Below are positions 36,786 to 47,573 of a DNA stretch of 64,000 nt, piece after piece. The translations under genes were made by a program, and so were the position numbers. Every line of letters begins with the position of its first letter. Position 1 is the first letter of the stretch. The notes below the pieces were generated by a model. That model was not told the origin of the DNA and searched no databases. It saw only the letters and a list, made by a program, of their open reading frames with translations. This stretch comes from an uncultured Mycolicibacterium sp. (lineage in GTDB: Bacteria; Actinomycetota; Actinomycetes; Mycobacteriales; Mycobacteriaceae), in contig NZ_CALDGS010000068.1 of the NCBI RefSeq assembly GCF_937941905.1, positions 1 through 64,000 of the forward strand. Reading direction: 5' to 3'.

Positions 36786-39118
36786 CCGACCGTGACCTGC
36801 CGCTGACCGGCGTCCGTGTCCTCGAGGTGGGCGGTGCCGACACCGACCCGGTGGGCCGGTTCCTGGCCGATCTCGGGGCCGACGTGCTCAAGGTCGAACC
36901 GCCCGGCGGCAGCCCGGCCCGCGGCGAGCATCCGCTGCTGGGCGGGGCCAGTATCCCGTTCGCCCTGCACAACGCCAACAAGCGCAGCGCGGTGCTGGAT
37001 CCGGCCGACGCCGCCGACCGGGCCCGGTTCGCCGAGCTCGCCGCGGCCGCCGACATCGTGCTCGACGGCGGCATCGACGCCTACGGCCCGGCCGGGGCCG
37101 AGCTGGCCGACCGGCACCCGCAGCTCGTCGTGATGACCATCACCGACTTCGGCGCCGACGGCCCGCGCGCCGGCTGGCGCGCCACCGATCCGGTGCTGTT
37201 CGCGCTGTCGACCGCGCTGTCGCGGTCCGGCCCGACCTTCGGCACCCCGGTGCTGCCGCCGTACGGGCTGGCCTCGGCCACGGCCGCCGCGCAGGCGGCC
37301 TGGACGGTGCTGGCCGCCTACTTCCACCGGGTGCGCACCGGCGCCGGCGACTGGATCGACTTCTCCCGCTACGACGCGGTGGTGCTGGCGCTGGACCCGC
37401 CGTTCGGCTCCCAGGGCCAGGCCGCGGCCGGCCTGAAGAAGTCCGCCGAACTGTGGCGCGGCCGGCCCCGCAACCAGAACGTCTACCCGTTCTACAAGTG
37501 CGCCGACGGCTGGGTGCGGATCTGCATCCTGGCGCCGCGGCAGTGGCGCGGCATGTTCGGCTGGCTCGGTGAGCCCGAGCAGTTCGCCGACCCGATGTTC
37601 GACAGCATCGCCGCCCGCTACGCCGCCGGCAAGGAGCTCGACGCGCTGATCTCGGCGCTGTTCGCCGACAAGACCCGCGCCGAGCTGGTCGCCGAGGGGC
37701 AGCGCCGCGGGGTGCCCACCGAGGCGGTGCAGACCCCGGCCGAGGCGCTGGCCTCCGAGCACTTCCGCGAGGTCGGCGCGCTGGCCGAGGTGCCCATCGG
37801 CGACGAGCCGAGCGTGACGGTGCCGACCGGGCCGCTCGTCGTGAACGGCCGCCACGTCGGGCTGCGCACCCCCGCCCCGGCCCCCGGCGCGGACGCCGCC
37901 GAGTGGCCGTTGCCGGCCTTCGCGGCCGCCGGGTCGCGCGCGGCGAGCCGGCCGTTCGAGGGCATGCGCATCATCGACCTGGGCGTCATCGTGGCCGGCG
38001 GCGAGCTGTCCCGGCTGTTCGGCGACCTGGGCGCGGAGATCATCAAGGTGGAGAGCCGCGCCTACCCGGACGGGCTGCGCCAGGCCCCGCCCGGGCAGGT
38101 GATGAGCCGGTCCTGGGCGGTGACCCACCGCAACAACCGCAGCCTCGGCCTGGATCTGCGCAACCCGCGGGGCGCGGAGCTGTTCGCCCGGCTGGTCGCC
38201 GACGCCGACGCCGTATTCGCCAACTTCAAGCCGGGCACCCTGGACTCGCTGGGCTTCTCGTTCGCCCGGCTGACCGAGCTCAACCCGCGCATCGTGCTGG
38301 CCGAGAGCAGCGCCTACGGCTCCGGCGGCCCGTGGAGCTCGCGGATGGGCTACGGCCCGCTGGTGCGGGCCGGCACCGGGGTGAGCCGGCTGTGGACCGG
38401 TTCCGAGCCCGGCTTCTTCGACGCCACCACGGTGTTCCCCGACCATCTGGCCGCCCGGATCACCGCCATCGGCGCGGTGGCCGCGCTCATCGGCCGGGAG
38501 CGCACCGGCACCGGTGCACATGTGCACATCTCGCAGGCCGAGGTGGCGCTCAACGCACTGGACGTCACCTACGTCGCCGAGGCGGCCGGGGACCGGGTGC
38601 AGCCCGACCCGGCCGTGCACGGGGTCTACCGGTGCGCCGGCGACGACGAATGGTGTGTCATCTCGGTGCGCGACGACGCCGACCGGGCCCGGCTGGCCGG
38701 GGTGCTCGGGGTCGAGGCGCTGCCGGCCGACCCGGACGCGCTGCGCGCGGCGGTCGCGGCCTGGACCGGCGAGCGGGACAAGCTCGAGATCGCCGAGGCC
38801 TGCCAGGCCGCCGGGATTCCGGCCGCGCCCATGCACCGCGCCATCGACGTGCAGGAGGATCCGCAGCTGCGCCACCGCGGCGTGTTCACCGAGCTGGCCC
38901 ACCCGCTGTTCGACGAGCCGATGCCGGCCGAGGCCTCGGTGAGCCGGTTCCGGCGCATCCCGCCGGCCGAGCAGCGGCCCGCGCCGCTGGCCGGCGAGCA
39001 CACCCGGGAGGTGTGCGAGCAGGTGCTCGGCCTGGATGCCGGCGAGATCGACCGGCTGCTGGCCGACGAGGTGCTGTTCACCGCCGAGCCGCCGGCCGGC
39101 GCGGAGAATCCGAAGTAG
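36782..39118 (+). CDS. Double-domain class III (CaiB/BaiF) CoA-transferase (Rv1866-like)
   Basis: A 778-residue tandem of two CoA-transferase family III domains (about 1-395 and 400-778), the same length I recall for Rv1866. Each half begins with the family start: VLEVGGADTDPVGRFLADLGADVLKVEPPGG, and MRIIDLGVIVAGGELSRLFGDLGAEIIKVES. The catalytic Asp that forms the CoA-linked anhydride appears to be kept in the first half (WIDFSRYDAVVLAL) and replaced by Glu in the second (HISQAEVALNAL), so one half may be structural. ATG at 36782 follows the short leader ORF. The thiolase-like gene follows after 17 nt. CoA donor and acceptor are unknown. Confidence 0.9.
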   Translation: MTDRDLPLTGVRVLEVGGADTDPVGRFLADLGADVLKVEPPGGSPARGEHPLLGGASIPFALHNANKRSAVLDPADAADRARFAELAAAADIVLDGGIDAYGPAGAELADRHPQLVVMTITDFGADGPRAGWRATDPVLFALSTALSRSGPTFGTPVLPPYGLASATAAAQAAWTVLAAYFHRVRTGAGDWIDFSRYDAVVLALDPPFGSQGQAAAGLKKSAELWRGRPRNQNVYPFYKCADGWVRICILAPRQWRGMFGWLGEPEQFADPMFDSIAARYAAGKELDALISALFADKTRAELVAEGQRRGVPTEAVQTPAEALASEHFREVGALAEVPIGDEPSVTVPTGPLVVNGRHVGLRTPAPAPGADAAEWPLPAFAAAGSRAASRPFEGMRIIDLGVIVAGGELSRLFGDLGAEIIKVESRAYPDGLRQAPPGQVMSRSWAVTHRNNRSLGLDLRNPRGAELFARLVADADAVFANFKPGTLDSLGFSFARLTELNPRIVLAESSAYGSGGPWSSRMGYGPLVRAGTGVSRLWTGSEPGFFDATTVFPDHLAARITAIGAVAALIGRERTGTGAHVHISQAEVALNALDVTYVAEAAGDRVQPDPAVHGVYRCAGDDEWCVISVRDDADRARLAGVLGVEALPADPDALRAAVAAWTGERDKLEIAEACQAAGIPAAPMHRAIDVQEDPQLRHRGVFTELAHPLFDEPMPAEASVSRFRRIPPAEQRPAPLAGEHTREVCEQVLGLDAGEIDRLLADEVLFTAEPPAGAENPK

Positions 39119-39135
39119 GACAGGAACGTTCGTAG

Positions 39136-40614
39136 ATGACCCTCGATCCCAGGACCCCGGTGCTGATCGGCTACGGGCAGGTCAACCAGCGCGAACCCGA
39201 CCCGGCCCGCGAGCCGGTCGACCTGATGGCCGACGCGGCCCGGGCGGCCGCCGACGAGCGCGTGCTGGCGGCGGTGGACTCGATCCGTGTGGTGAACCTG
39301 CTGTCGTGGCGCTACCGCGACCCGGGCCGGTTGGTGGCCGAGCGGATCGGCGCCGAGCGTGCCGACTCGCGCTACACCGGCATCGGCGGCAACGTGCCGC
39401 AGTCGCTGGTCAACGAGGCCTGCCTGGACATCCAGGCCGGCCGCAACGACGTCGTGCTGATCACCGGCGGCGAGACCTGGCGCACCCGGACGCGGCTGCG
39501 CGCCCAGGGGATCCGGCCGGAGTGGACCAGGCAGGACGAGTCGGTGGCGCCGGCCCCGGGCGCCGAGGACGGGGTGCCGCTGGCCGGGCCCGCCGACATC
39601 CGGATCGGCCTGGACCGGCCCGCCTACGTCTACCCGATCTTCGAGGAGGCGCTGCGCATCGCGCTGGGGGAGACCCCCGAGGCGCACCGGCGCCGGATCG
39701 GCGAGCTGTGGGCCCGGTTCAGCGCGGTGGCCGCCGCCAACCCGCACGCCTGGGTGCGGGAACCCGTTGCCGCCGAACAGATCTGGCAGCCGGGGCCGGA
39801 AAACCGGATGATCAGCTGGCCGTACCCGAAGCTGATGAACTCCAACAACATGGTCGACCAGGGCGCGACGGTCGTCCTGGCCTCGGCGGCGAGGGCCGCC
39901 GAGCTCGGCGTGCCGCGCGACCGCTGGGTGTTCCCGTACGCCGGCACCGACGCGCACGACACCTACGCCGTGGGGGAGCGTTGGGAGCTGCACCGCTCGC
40001 CGGCCATCCGGATCGCCGGCCGCCGGGCGCTGGAGCTGGCCGGGGTCGGCGTCGACGACCTGGCGTTCATCGACGTGTACTCGTGCTTCCCGGTGGCGGT
40101 GCAGGTGGCCGCGAACGAGCTCGGGCTGCCGCTGGACGACCCGGCCCGGCCGCTGACCGTCACCGGCGGGCTCACCTTCGCCGGCGGGCCGTGGAACAAC
40201 TACGTCACCCACTCCATCGCCACCATGGCCGAGCGGCTCGTCGCCGCCGACGGCCCGGCGCTGGGCCTGGTCACCGCCAACGGCGGGTACCTGACCAAGC
40301 ACGCCTTCGGCGTGTACGGCACCGAACCTCCGGCGAGCGGGTTCCGTTGGCAGGACGTGCAGGCCGAGGTCGACGCGGAGCCCACCCGCAACCTGGTGGT
40401 GGAGTTCGCCGGCACCGGCACGGTGGAGGCCTGGACCGCGCCGTTCACCCGCGAGGGCACGGTGGAGAAGGCGTTCCTGATGGTGCGCACCGCCGCCGAC
40501 GCGCGCGCCCAGGCCGTCATCGCCGACCCGACGGCCGCCGAGGTCGCGGTCACCGAGGACATCGCCGGCGCCACGGTCACCGTCCACCCGGACGGCACCG
40601 CGACGCTGCACTGA
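39136..40614 (+). CDS. Thiolase-like protein without the nucleophilic cysteine (Rv1867-like)
   Basis: A 492-residue SCP2-thiolase-like protein with an added C-terminal domain of about 90 residues (ATGTVEAWTAPFTREGTVEKAFLM). Where thiolases have the acylated Cys, this protein has SRYTGIGGNVPQSLVNEAC, with no Cys in the NNC position. The conserved IDVYSCFPVAVQ and FAGGPWNNYVTHSIATM regions remain. It resembles the thiolase-like TLP group described in M. smegmatis (from memory). It lies 17 nt behind the CoA-transferase and is probably co-expressed, so an acyl-CoA binding or transfer role is inferred. Confidence 0.87.
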   Translation: MTLDPRTPVLIGYGQVNQREPDPAREPVDLMADAARAAADERVLAAVDSIRVVNLLSWRYRDPGRLVAERIGAERADSRYTGIGGNVPQSLVNEACLDIQAGRNDVVLITGGETWRTRTRLRAQGIRPEWTRQDESVAPAPGAEDGVPLAGPADIRIGLDRPAYVYPIFEEALRIALGETPEAHRRRIGELWARFSAVAAANPHAWVREPVAAEQIWQPGPENRMISWPYPKLMNSNNMVDQGATVVLASAARAAELGVPRDRWVFPYAGTDAHDTYAVGERWELHRSPAIRIAGRRALELAGVGVDDLAFIDVYSCFPVAVQVAANELGLPLDDPARPLTVTGGLTFAGGPWNNYVTHSIATMAERLVAADGPALGLVTANGGYLTKHAFGVYGTEPPASGFRWQDVQAEVDAEPTRNLVVEFAGTGTVEAWTAPFTREGTVEKAFLMVRTAADARAQAVIADPTAAEVAVTEDIAGATVTVHPDGTATLH

Positions 40615-40624
40615 GCGCCGGCGT

Positions 40625-41218
40625 TCAGGCGGACGGCGCGATGTCGGTGTAGACCGGCTCGAACGTCTCGCCGTCGAACGTGAAGCCCGCCCCGGAGCTC
40701 TCGCTCAGGCACGAGATGCCGTGCGTCTCGGTTACATTGCAGCGGAACCCGGCCGCGGCCAGGATCCGGCCGAAGCCCAGTTCGGCCGCCGGGCCGCCGG
40801 TCGGGCGGTACCGCGGCTCGCCGGGCGCGGCGAGATGCGCCGGGCCCTCGCGCTCCACGACGACGGCGGTGGGCCGGACGGGTGCACCACCCGGCCCCGG
40901 CACGGCGGTCGGCGCCCCGGCGACGGTGAGTGCCGCGCCGCCGGCGGCCTGGCAGCCCGCGCTGGTCCGCGGCAGGATCGCGCAGTTCCAGCGCCGGCTC
41001 GGGGTGGTGAAGAAATAGCCGATCACCCGGCCGCCCTCGTCGCGCACGGCGTACGCCGAGGCGTCGACGAGCAGGCGGTTGTCCCGCGGGCCGGGGCTCG
41101 GCGCGGCGGTGGTGGTCGTGGTCGGCGCCGGGGCGGCCTCGTCGGTGTTGACCACCGTCGGCCCGGCACAGCCGGCCGCCAGCACCGCGGCCGTGATCGT
41201 CGCAAGCGCAGTTCTCAC
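40625..41218 (-). CDS. Putative lipoprotein of unknown function
   Basis: A 197-residue exported protein. The short signal peptide MRTALATITAAVLAAGC ends in a lipobox with Cys17, followed by a Thr/Pro linker. The mature part has five cysteines (for example SRRWNCAI, TSAGCQAAGG, FRCNVTETHGISCLSES), suggesting disulfides, and conserved-looking GYFFTTPSRRWNC. The GTG start overlaps the DUF72 stop by 4 nt, making it the third gene of a lon-DUF72-lipoprotein set. The mature fold is not recognised. Confidence 0.75.
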   Translation of the reverse strand: MRTALATITAAVLAAGCAGPTVVNTDEAAPAPTTTTTAAPSPGPRDNRLLVDASAYAVRDEGGRVIGYFFTTPSRRWNCAILPRTSAGCQAAGGAALTVAGAPTAVPGPGGAPVRPTAVVVEREGPAHLAAPGEPRYRPTGGPAAELGFGRILAAAGFRCNVTETHGISCLSESSGAGFTFDGETFEPVYTDIAPSA

Positions 41219-41958
41219 CGCGCTCGACTGTATCGGCCCAGCAACCGGATCAGCGTGCGGGCGTCGGTCACGGCGTGCCCGTCGATGTCGTTGTTGAAGT
41301 AGACCAGCACGTCGTGACCGGCGCGGTCCCAGCCGCGGATCCGCTCGGCCCACCCGGCCAGCTCGGCCTCCGGGTAGCCGCCGTGGTAGCGCTGCCGAGG
41401 GTCCGGGCCGTGCAGGCGCACGTACACCAGCCGGGCGGTGACCCGCGGGACACAGCGCAGCCCGGCGCCGTCGGCCACCACCCAGGTCGCGCCGTGGCGC
41501 TCCAGCAGCCGGTGGACCGCCGGGTCGTCCCAGGACGGGTGGCGCAGCTCGACCGCCACCGGGATGTAGTCGGGCATCGCGGCCAAGAACCGGCCCAGCA
41601 GCGCGTCGTCGCGGGCCAGCGCCGGGTGCGGCTGCACCAGCAGTGCGGCGGCGTGCCCGCCGAGCAACTCCCAGCACCGGGCGAACCGCGCCGGCCACGG
41701 CCCGGGGTCGCGCAGCCGGCGGAAGTGGGTCAGCCCGCGGTGCGCCTTGACCGACATGGTGAACCCGGCCGGCGGCCGCCGGCACCACCCGGCGAGGGTG
41801 TCGTCGGCGGGCCAGCGGTAGAAGCTGCCGTTGAGCTCGACGGTGTCGAACTCGGCGGCGTAGCGGTCCAGCCGGGCGCCGGCCGGGGTGCCGGGCGGGT
41901 ACAGCACGCCGGTCCAGTGGTCGTAGGACCAGCCGGAGGTGCCGATGTGCACCGTCAT
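41215..41958 (-). CDS. DUF72-family TIM-barrel protein
   Basis: A 247-residue DUF72 protein: HIGTSGWSYDHWTGVLYPPG at the start, FDTVELNGSFYRWP, FTMSVKAHRGLTHFRRL, PVAVELRHPSW, and YVRLHGPD with YFNNDIDGHAVTDARTL near the end. The family has a TIM-barrel fold related to endonuclease IV-type barrels, with no agreed activity. ATG at 41958 lies 20 nt after the lon stop, so it may share lon's stress-responsive promoter. It is followed by the lipoprotein with a 4-nt overlap. Confidence 0.9.
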   Translation of the reverse strand: MTVHIGTSGWSYDHWTGVLYPPGTPAGARLDRYAAEFDTVELNGSFYRWPADDTLAGWCRRPPAGFTMSVKAHRGLTHFRRLRDPGPWPARFARCWELLGGHAAALLVQPHPALARDDALLGRFLAAMPDYIPVAVELRHPSWDDPAVHRLLERHGATWVVADGAGLRCVPRVTARLVYVRLHGPDPRQRYHGGYPEAELAGWAERIRGWDRAGHDVLVYFNNDIDGHAVTDARTLIRLLGRYSRAR

Positions 41959-41978
41959 GGGCGTGCTGTACCCGCGAA

Positions 41979-44327
<2,349 letters not shown>

Positions 44328-44343
44328 TACGAATCCTCCAAAA

Positions 44344-44364
44344 GTTAAGTCTGTTGGACTCAAC
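44344..44364. promoter_or_regulatory. HspR (HAIR-type) operator at lon
   Basis: TTAAGT (44345-44350), exactly 7 nt, then ACTCAA (44358-44363) matches the HAIR element CTTGAGT-N7-ACTCAAG with one change in the core of the left arm and changed outer bases. It lies upstream of lon and 86 nt before the divergent GNAT-AAA+ gene. HspR control of lon is known in Streptomyces. Confidence 0.7.
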
Positions 44365-44449
44365 CCTGTGGAGGGGGAGTTTGTTCCCCGGCCCGATCCC
44401 CCGAACGGGGCATGCCGGGCGGGCCGGGCCGCCGGTATCTGTTCACGGT

Positions 44450-45727
44450 ATGCCCGCATGGCGGTTACGCGACTTCCACGACGACGACCTCGACGCGGCG
44501 ATCTCGGTCTGGGACCAGAGCCGCCGCCCCGACGAGCCCGCACCGGTCTTCCCGGTCTCCGAGGCGGTCTCGGCCGCCCGCGCCGGCCAGCCCGCCGTGG
44601 TGGCGGTGGTGGGGGACCAGGTGGTCGGCATGGCCGTCGCCCACCAGCAGGGCGAGCGGGCCTGGATCACGATGGTCGCGCTGAGCGACCGGTGGCGGAA
44701 CCGCGGGATCGGCAGCGCCCTGCTCGGCGAGCTGGAGAACCGGCTGCGCCGCATCGGGGTGCGCCGGATCAGCGCGCTGCTGCCCGCCGACGCCACCGGC
44801 ACCGCCGCGCTGCGCAACTGCGGCTACCAGGAGCGCGGCGAGCTGCACTATTTCGAGAAGCTCGACCACATCGGCGTCGCCGACGCCGGGTTGCTGGAAA
44901 CCGTGGGCGGGCAGGTGATCCCGCGTGAGCTGTGGCAGTCGATGGCCGGCATGGAGGCCGAGAAGCGGATCATCGAGCGGCGCATCGTGCTGCCGCTGTC
45001 GCAGCCGGATGTGGCCGCCCGGCACGGGGTTTCGCCGCCCAAGGCGGTGATCCTGTTCGGCCCGCCGGGTACCGGCAAGACCAGCTTCGCCAAGGCAGTG
45101 GCGGGCCGGCTGGGCTGGCCGTTCGTCGAGCTGTTCCCGTCCCGGCTGGCCGCCCCCGGCGTGTCGATGGCCGCCGCCCTGCGCGAGGCGTTCGCCAACG
45201 TGATGGAGCTGGAGTCGGTGGTGGTGTTCATCGACGAGGTCGAGGAGATCGCCGGCTCGCGCTCGCCGATCCCCACCGACCCGGCGCGCGGGGTGACCAA
45301 CGAACTGCTCAAACTCATCCCGGCGTTCCGCCAGCACGACGAGCGGCTGCTCATCGTAGCCACCAACTCGGTGCGCTCGCTGGACTCGGCGTTCCTGCGG
45401 CACGGCCGGTTCGACTACATCATCCCGGTCGGTCCGCCCGACGAGCAGGCCCGGGCGGCGATCTGGCGCCGGTACCTCGGGCCGGCCGCCGACGCGGTGG
45501 AGGTGGGCCGGCTGGTGGAGGCCAGCGCCATGTTCACCCCGGCCGACATCGAGTTCGCCGCCCGCAAGGGGGCGCAGGCCGCGTTCGAGCGGGAGATCGA
45601 GACCGGCCACGCCGAGCCGGCCCGCACCGAGGACTACCTCGCCGCGATCGCCGACACCCGGCCCACCCTGACCGCCGAGATGATCGGCGAGTTCGAAGTG
45701 GACATCAAGGAGTGCACCCGGCTGTGA
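44450..45727 (+). CDS. GNAT acetyltransferase fused to a Cdc48/FtsH-type AAA+ ATPase
   Basis: A 425-residue fusion. The N-terminal GNAT domain (about 1-140) has the acetyl-CoA motif RNRGIGSALL (83-92) and NCGYQERGELHYFEK at its end. After a short linker comes an AAA+ module (about 165-400): Walker A GPPGTGKT (204-211), Walker B VVVFIDEVEE (D262, E263), sensor-1 ATN, and arginine finger region SAFLRHGRFD, closest to the Cdc48/katanin/FtsH group. No protease domain follows. ATG at 44450 gives a clean GNAT start. It is divergent from lon with a HAIR-type dyad between them and ends at a strong hairpin. Function is unknown; an acetylating unfoldase or an ATPase regulated by acetyl-CoA are two possibilities. 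Confidence 0.88.
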   Translation: MPAWRLRDFHDDDLDAAISVWDQSRRPDEPAPVFPVSEAVSAARAGQPAVVAVVGDQVVGMAVAHQQGERAWITMVALSDRWRNRGIGSALLGELENRLRRIGVRRISALLPADATGTAALRNCGYQERGELHYFEKLDHIGVADAGLLETVGGQVIPRELWQSMAGMEAEKRIIERRIVLPLSQPDVAARHGVSPPKAVILFGPPGTGKTSFAKAVAGRLGWPFVELFPSRLAAPGVSMAAALREAFANVMELESVVVFIDEVEEIAGSRSPIPTDPARGVTNELLKLIPAFRQHDERLLIVATNSVRSLDSAFLRHGRFDYIIPVGPPDEQARAAIWRRYLGPAADAVEVGRLVEASAMFTPADIEFAARKGAQAAFEREIETGHAEPARTEDYLAAIADTRPTLTAEMIGEFEVDIKECTRL

Positions 45728-45734
45728 AACGGCA

Positions 45735-45772
45735 GGGAGCCTGCCGCGGAGGGGGAATCGCGGCAGGCTCCC
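45735..45772. terminator. Bidirectional hairpin between convergent genes
   Basis: GGGAGCCTGCCGCG (45735-45748) and CGCGGCAGGCTCCC (45759-45772) form a perfect 14-bp stem with a 10-nt loop, placed between the 3' ends of the GNAT-AAA+ gene and the convergent mycolyltransferase gene. There is no proper T-tract on either side, as is common in mycobacteria. Confidence 0.65.
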
Positions 45773-45789
45773 TCAGTGGGTGGTCCGTG

Positions 45790-46797
45790 TTACACGGCGC
45801 CCTGCACACCCAGCGTACGCTGGATGTCCGGCTTCATCTGCTGCAGCTGCTGGCCCCAGTAGGCCCAGGTGTGGGTGCCGTTCGGCGGGAAGTTGAACAC
45901 GCCGTTGTGGCCACCGGCAGCGATGTAGTTGTCACGGAAGGTGATGTTGGTGCGCAGGGTGAACCCCTCCAGGAACTGCGCGGCCATCAGGTTGCCGGCC
46001 TGCATCCCGGCGTCCAGGTCGGTCGGCGTGCCGGTGCCGCAGTAGATCCAGATGCGGGTGTTGTTGGCGACCAGCTGCGGGATGTTGACCATCGGGTCGT
46101 TGCGCCGCCACGCCGGGTCGCTCGACGGGCCCCACATGCTCTCGGCGTTGAAGCCGCCGGCGTCGTTCATCGCCAGCCCGATCAGCATCGGCCACCAGCC
46201 CTCGGACGGGTTCAGGAAGCCCGACAGCGAGGCCGCGTAGATGAACTGGTCCGGGTGCCAGATCGCGTAGGTCAGCGCCGAGCTGCCCGACATCGACAGG
46301 CCCACCACCGCGTTGCCGGTGCGCGACACACCGCGGTTGGCCTCCAGCCACGCCGGCAGCTCCTGGGTCAGGAACGTCTCCCACTTGTAGGTGTAGTCCT
46401 GGCCGTTCCCCCGCGACGGCTGGTACCAGTCGGTGTAGAAGCTGGACTGACCGCCGACCGGCATGATCACCGCCAGGCCGGACTGGTAGTACCACTCGAA
46501 CGCCTGGGTCTCGATGTCCCAGCCGTTGTAGTCCTCACGGGCGCGCAGGCCGTCGAGCAGGTACACGGCGTGCTCGCCGCCGGGCTGGAACTGGATCCGG
46601 ATGTGGCGGTTCATCGACGGCGAGAACACGTCGATGTACTCGACGGGCAGCCCCGGACGGGAGAAGGCACCGGCGGTCGCCGTCCCCCCCAACACCCCGA
46701 TCAGGCCGGGCAGCGCGGCGGCCACGAGTGCCCCCACGGCCAGCCGGCGCATCCGCGACCAGAGCGCGGTTCCGCGAATTCTGCTGAAGACCTTCAT
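45790..46797 (-). CDS. Antigen 85-type mycolyltransferase (closest to FbpC)
   Basis: A 335-residue secreted alpha/beta-hydrolase that transfers mycolic acids onto trehalose and arabinogalactan. Signal peptide about 1-45, with mature start AFSRPGLPVEYIDVFSPSM. The nucleophile is in GLSMSGSSAL, and FNFPPNGTHTW holds the catalytic His. The segment TDWYQPSRGNGQDYTYKWETF lacks the Cys pair of Ag85A/B and, with SGFLNPSEGWWPMLIGLAMND, matches Ag85C. An insertion near DAGMQAGNLMAAQFLEG is unusual. ATG at 46797 gives a normal signal peptide (basic n-region VFSRIRGTALWSRMRR). It lies away from the fbpC-fbpD-type locus of M. tuberculosis. Confidence 0.92.
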   Translation of the reverse strand: MKVFSRIRGTALWSRMRRLAVGALVAAALPGLIGVLGGTATAGAFSRPGLPVEYIDVFSPSMNRHIRIQFQPGGEHAVYLLDGLRAREDYNGWDIETQAFEWYYQSGLAVIMPVGGQSSFYTDWYQPSRGNGQDYTYKWETFLTQELPAWLEANRGVSRTGNAVVGLSMSGSSALTYAIWHPDQFIYAASLSGFLNPSEGWWPMLIGLAMNDAGGFNAESMWGPSSDPAWRRNDPMVNIPQLVANNTRIWIYCGTGTPTDLDAGMQAGNLMAAQFLEGFTLRTNITFRDNYIAAGGHNGVFNFPPNGTHTWAYWGQQLQQMKPDIQRTLGVQGAV

Positions 46798-47128
46798 AAC
46801 GGCAACCAACCCACCTTTCCGTGCATGTCCCATGCATTTGCCGTTCGTTGTGCGCCGGTAGTCAAACACGCATCCGGAGCCGTCCCGGCGCGTCAACGCC
46901 GGTGCGACACATCGCGGTTGGCTAACGATTCCGACTCGGCGCGGAATCGGGGTGGGCGGTGTCGGAAGTGACTAATGTGAAAAGTGAGGCTATTGATGCC
47001 TTCTGAACTGGGAAAATGGTGCGTCCTGATCCCGGGGATCGTCGGGCACGGATCGGTAACGGCGTCGTTAGCAAACAGTGATCCGACACCGTCGGGGCGG
47101 CCTTGCGGCGGTGTGCGACGGTGTGGAC
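46798..47128. other. Non-coding divergent region upstream of the mycolyltransferase and DUF1810 genes
   Basis: 331 bases without a convincing gene. It holds an inverted repeat, CGATTCCG (46926-46933) and CGGAATCG (46942-46949) with 8-nt spacing, that could be an operator, and a locally more AT-rich stretch around 46960-47010 likely to contain promoters. It must serve two divergent promoters. No known-regulator site was recognised. Confidence 0.4.
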
Positions 47129-47572
47129 ATGGCCCGACACGCCGATATCGGGGCTGACCCCCACGACCTGCAGCGCTTCGTCGACGCCCAGCAGCCGGTC
47201 TACGACACCGTGCTCGCCGAGCTGCGGGCCGGCCGCAAACGCACCCACTGGATGTGGTTCGTCTTCCCGCAGCTGCGCGAGCTCGGCCGCAGCCCGACCG
47301 CGCGGCGCTACGGCATCGGCTCGCTCGCCGAGGCGACCGCCTACCTCGACCACCCGGTGCTCGGTCCACGGCTGCGCGAGTGCGCCCGCATCCTCGCCGG
47401 TATCGAGAACCGCACCGCCGAGGAGATCTTCGGCTTCCCCGACTGGGTCAAGCTGCGCTCGTCGATGACGCTGTTCGCCCACGCCACCGCCGACAACGCC
47501 GACTTCCTCGCGGTGCTGGACCGCTACTACGGCGGCGAGCAGGACCCGGCCACCCTGGAGCTGTTGGCCTGA
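47129..47572 (+). CDS. DUF1810 family protein (Rv1873-like)
   Basis: A 147-residue soluble protein with the DUF1810 hallmarks DLQRFVDAQQPVYDTVLAEL, the WMWFVFPQLRELG core and FPDWVKLRSSMTLFAHA. M. tuberculosis Rv1873 is the same family and of similar length. ATG at 47129 gives a good start; an upstream frame start at 47078 adds 17 non-family residues. No ribosome site is obvious, so it may have little or no leader. Biochemical function is unknown. Confidence 0.88.
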   Translation: MARHADIGADPHDLQRFVDAQQPVYDTVLAELRAGRKRTHWMWFVFPQLRELGRSPTARRYGIGSLAEATAYLDHPVLGPRLRECARILAGIENRTAEEIFGFPDWVKLRSSMTLFAHATADNADFLAVLDRYYGGEQDPATLELLA

Positions 47573-47573
47573 G

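Noticed and set aside
35309..39001. 1230-codon minus-strand frame across the CPBP and CoA-transferase genes
   Set aside because: Antisense shadow of real genes, rich in Arg/Gly/Ala/His and without any domain.
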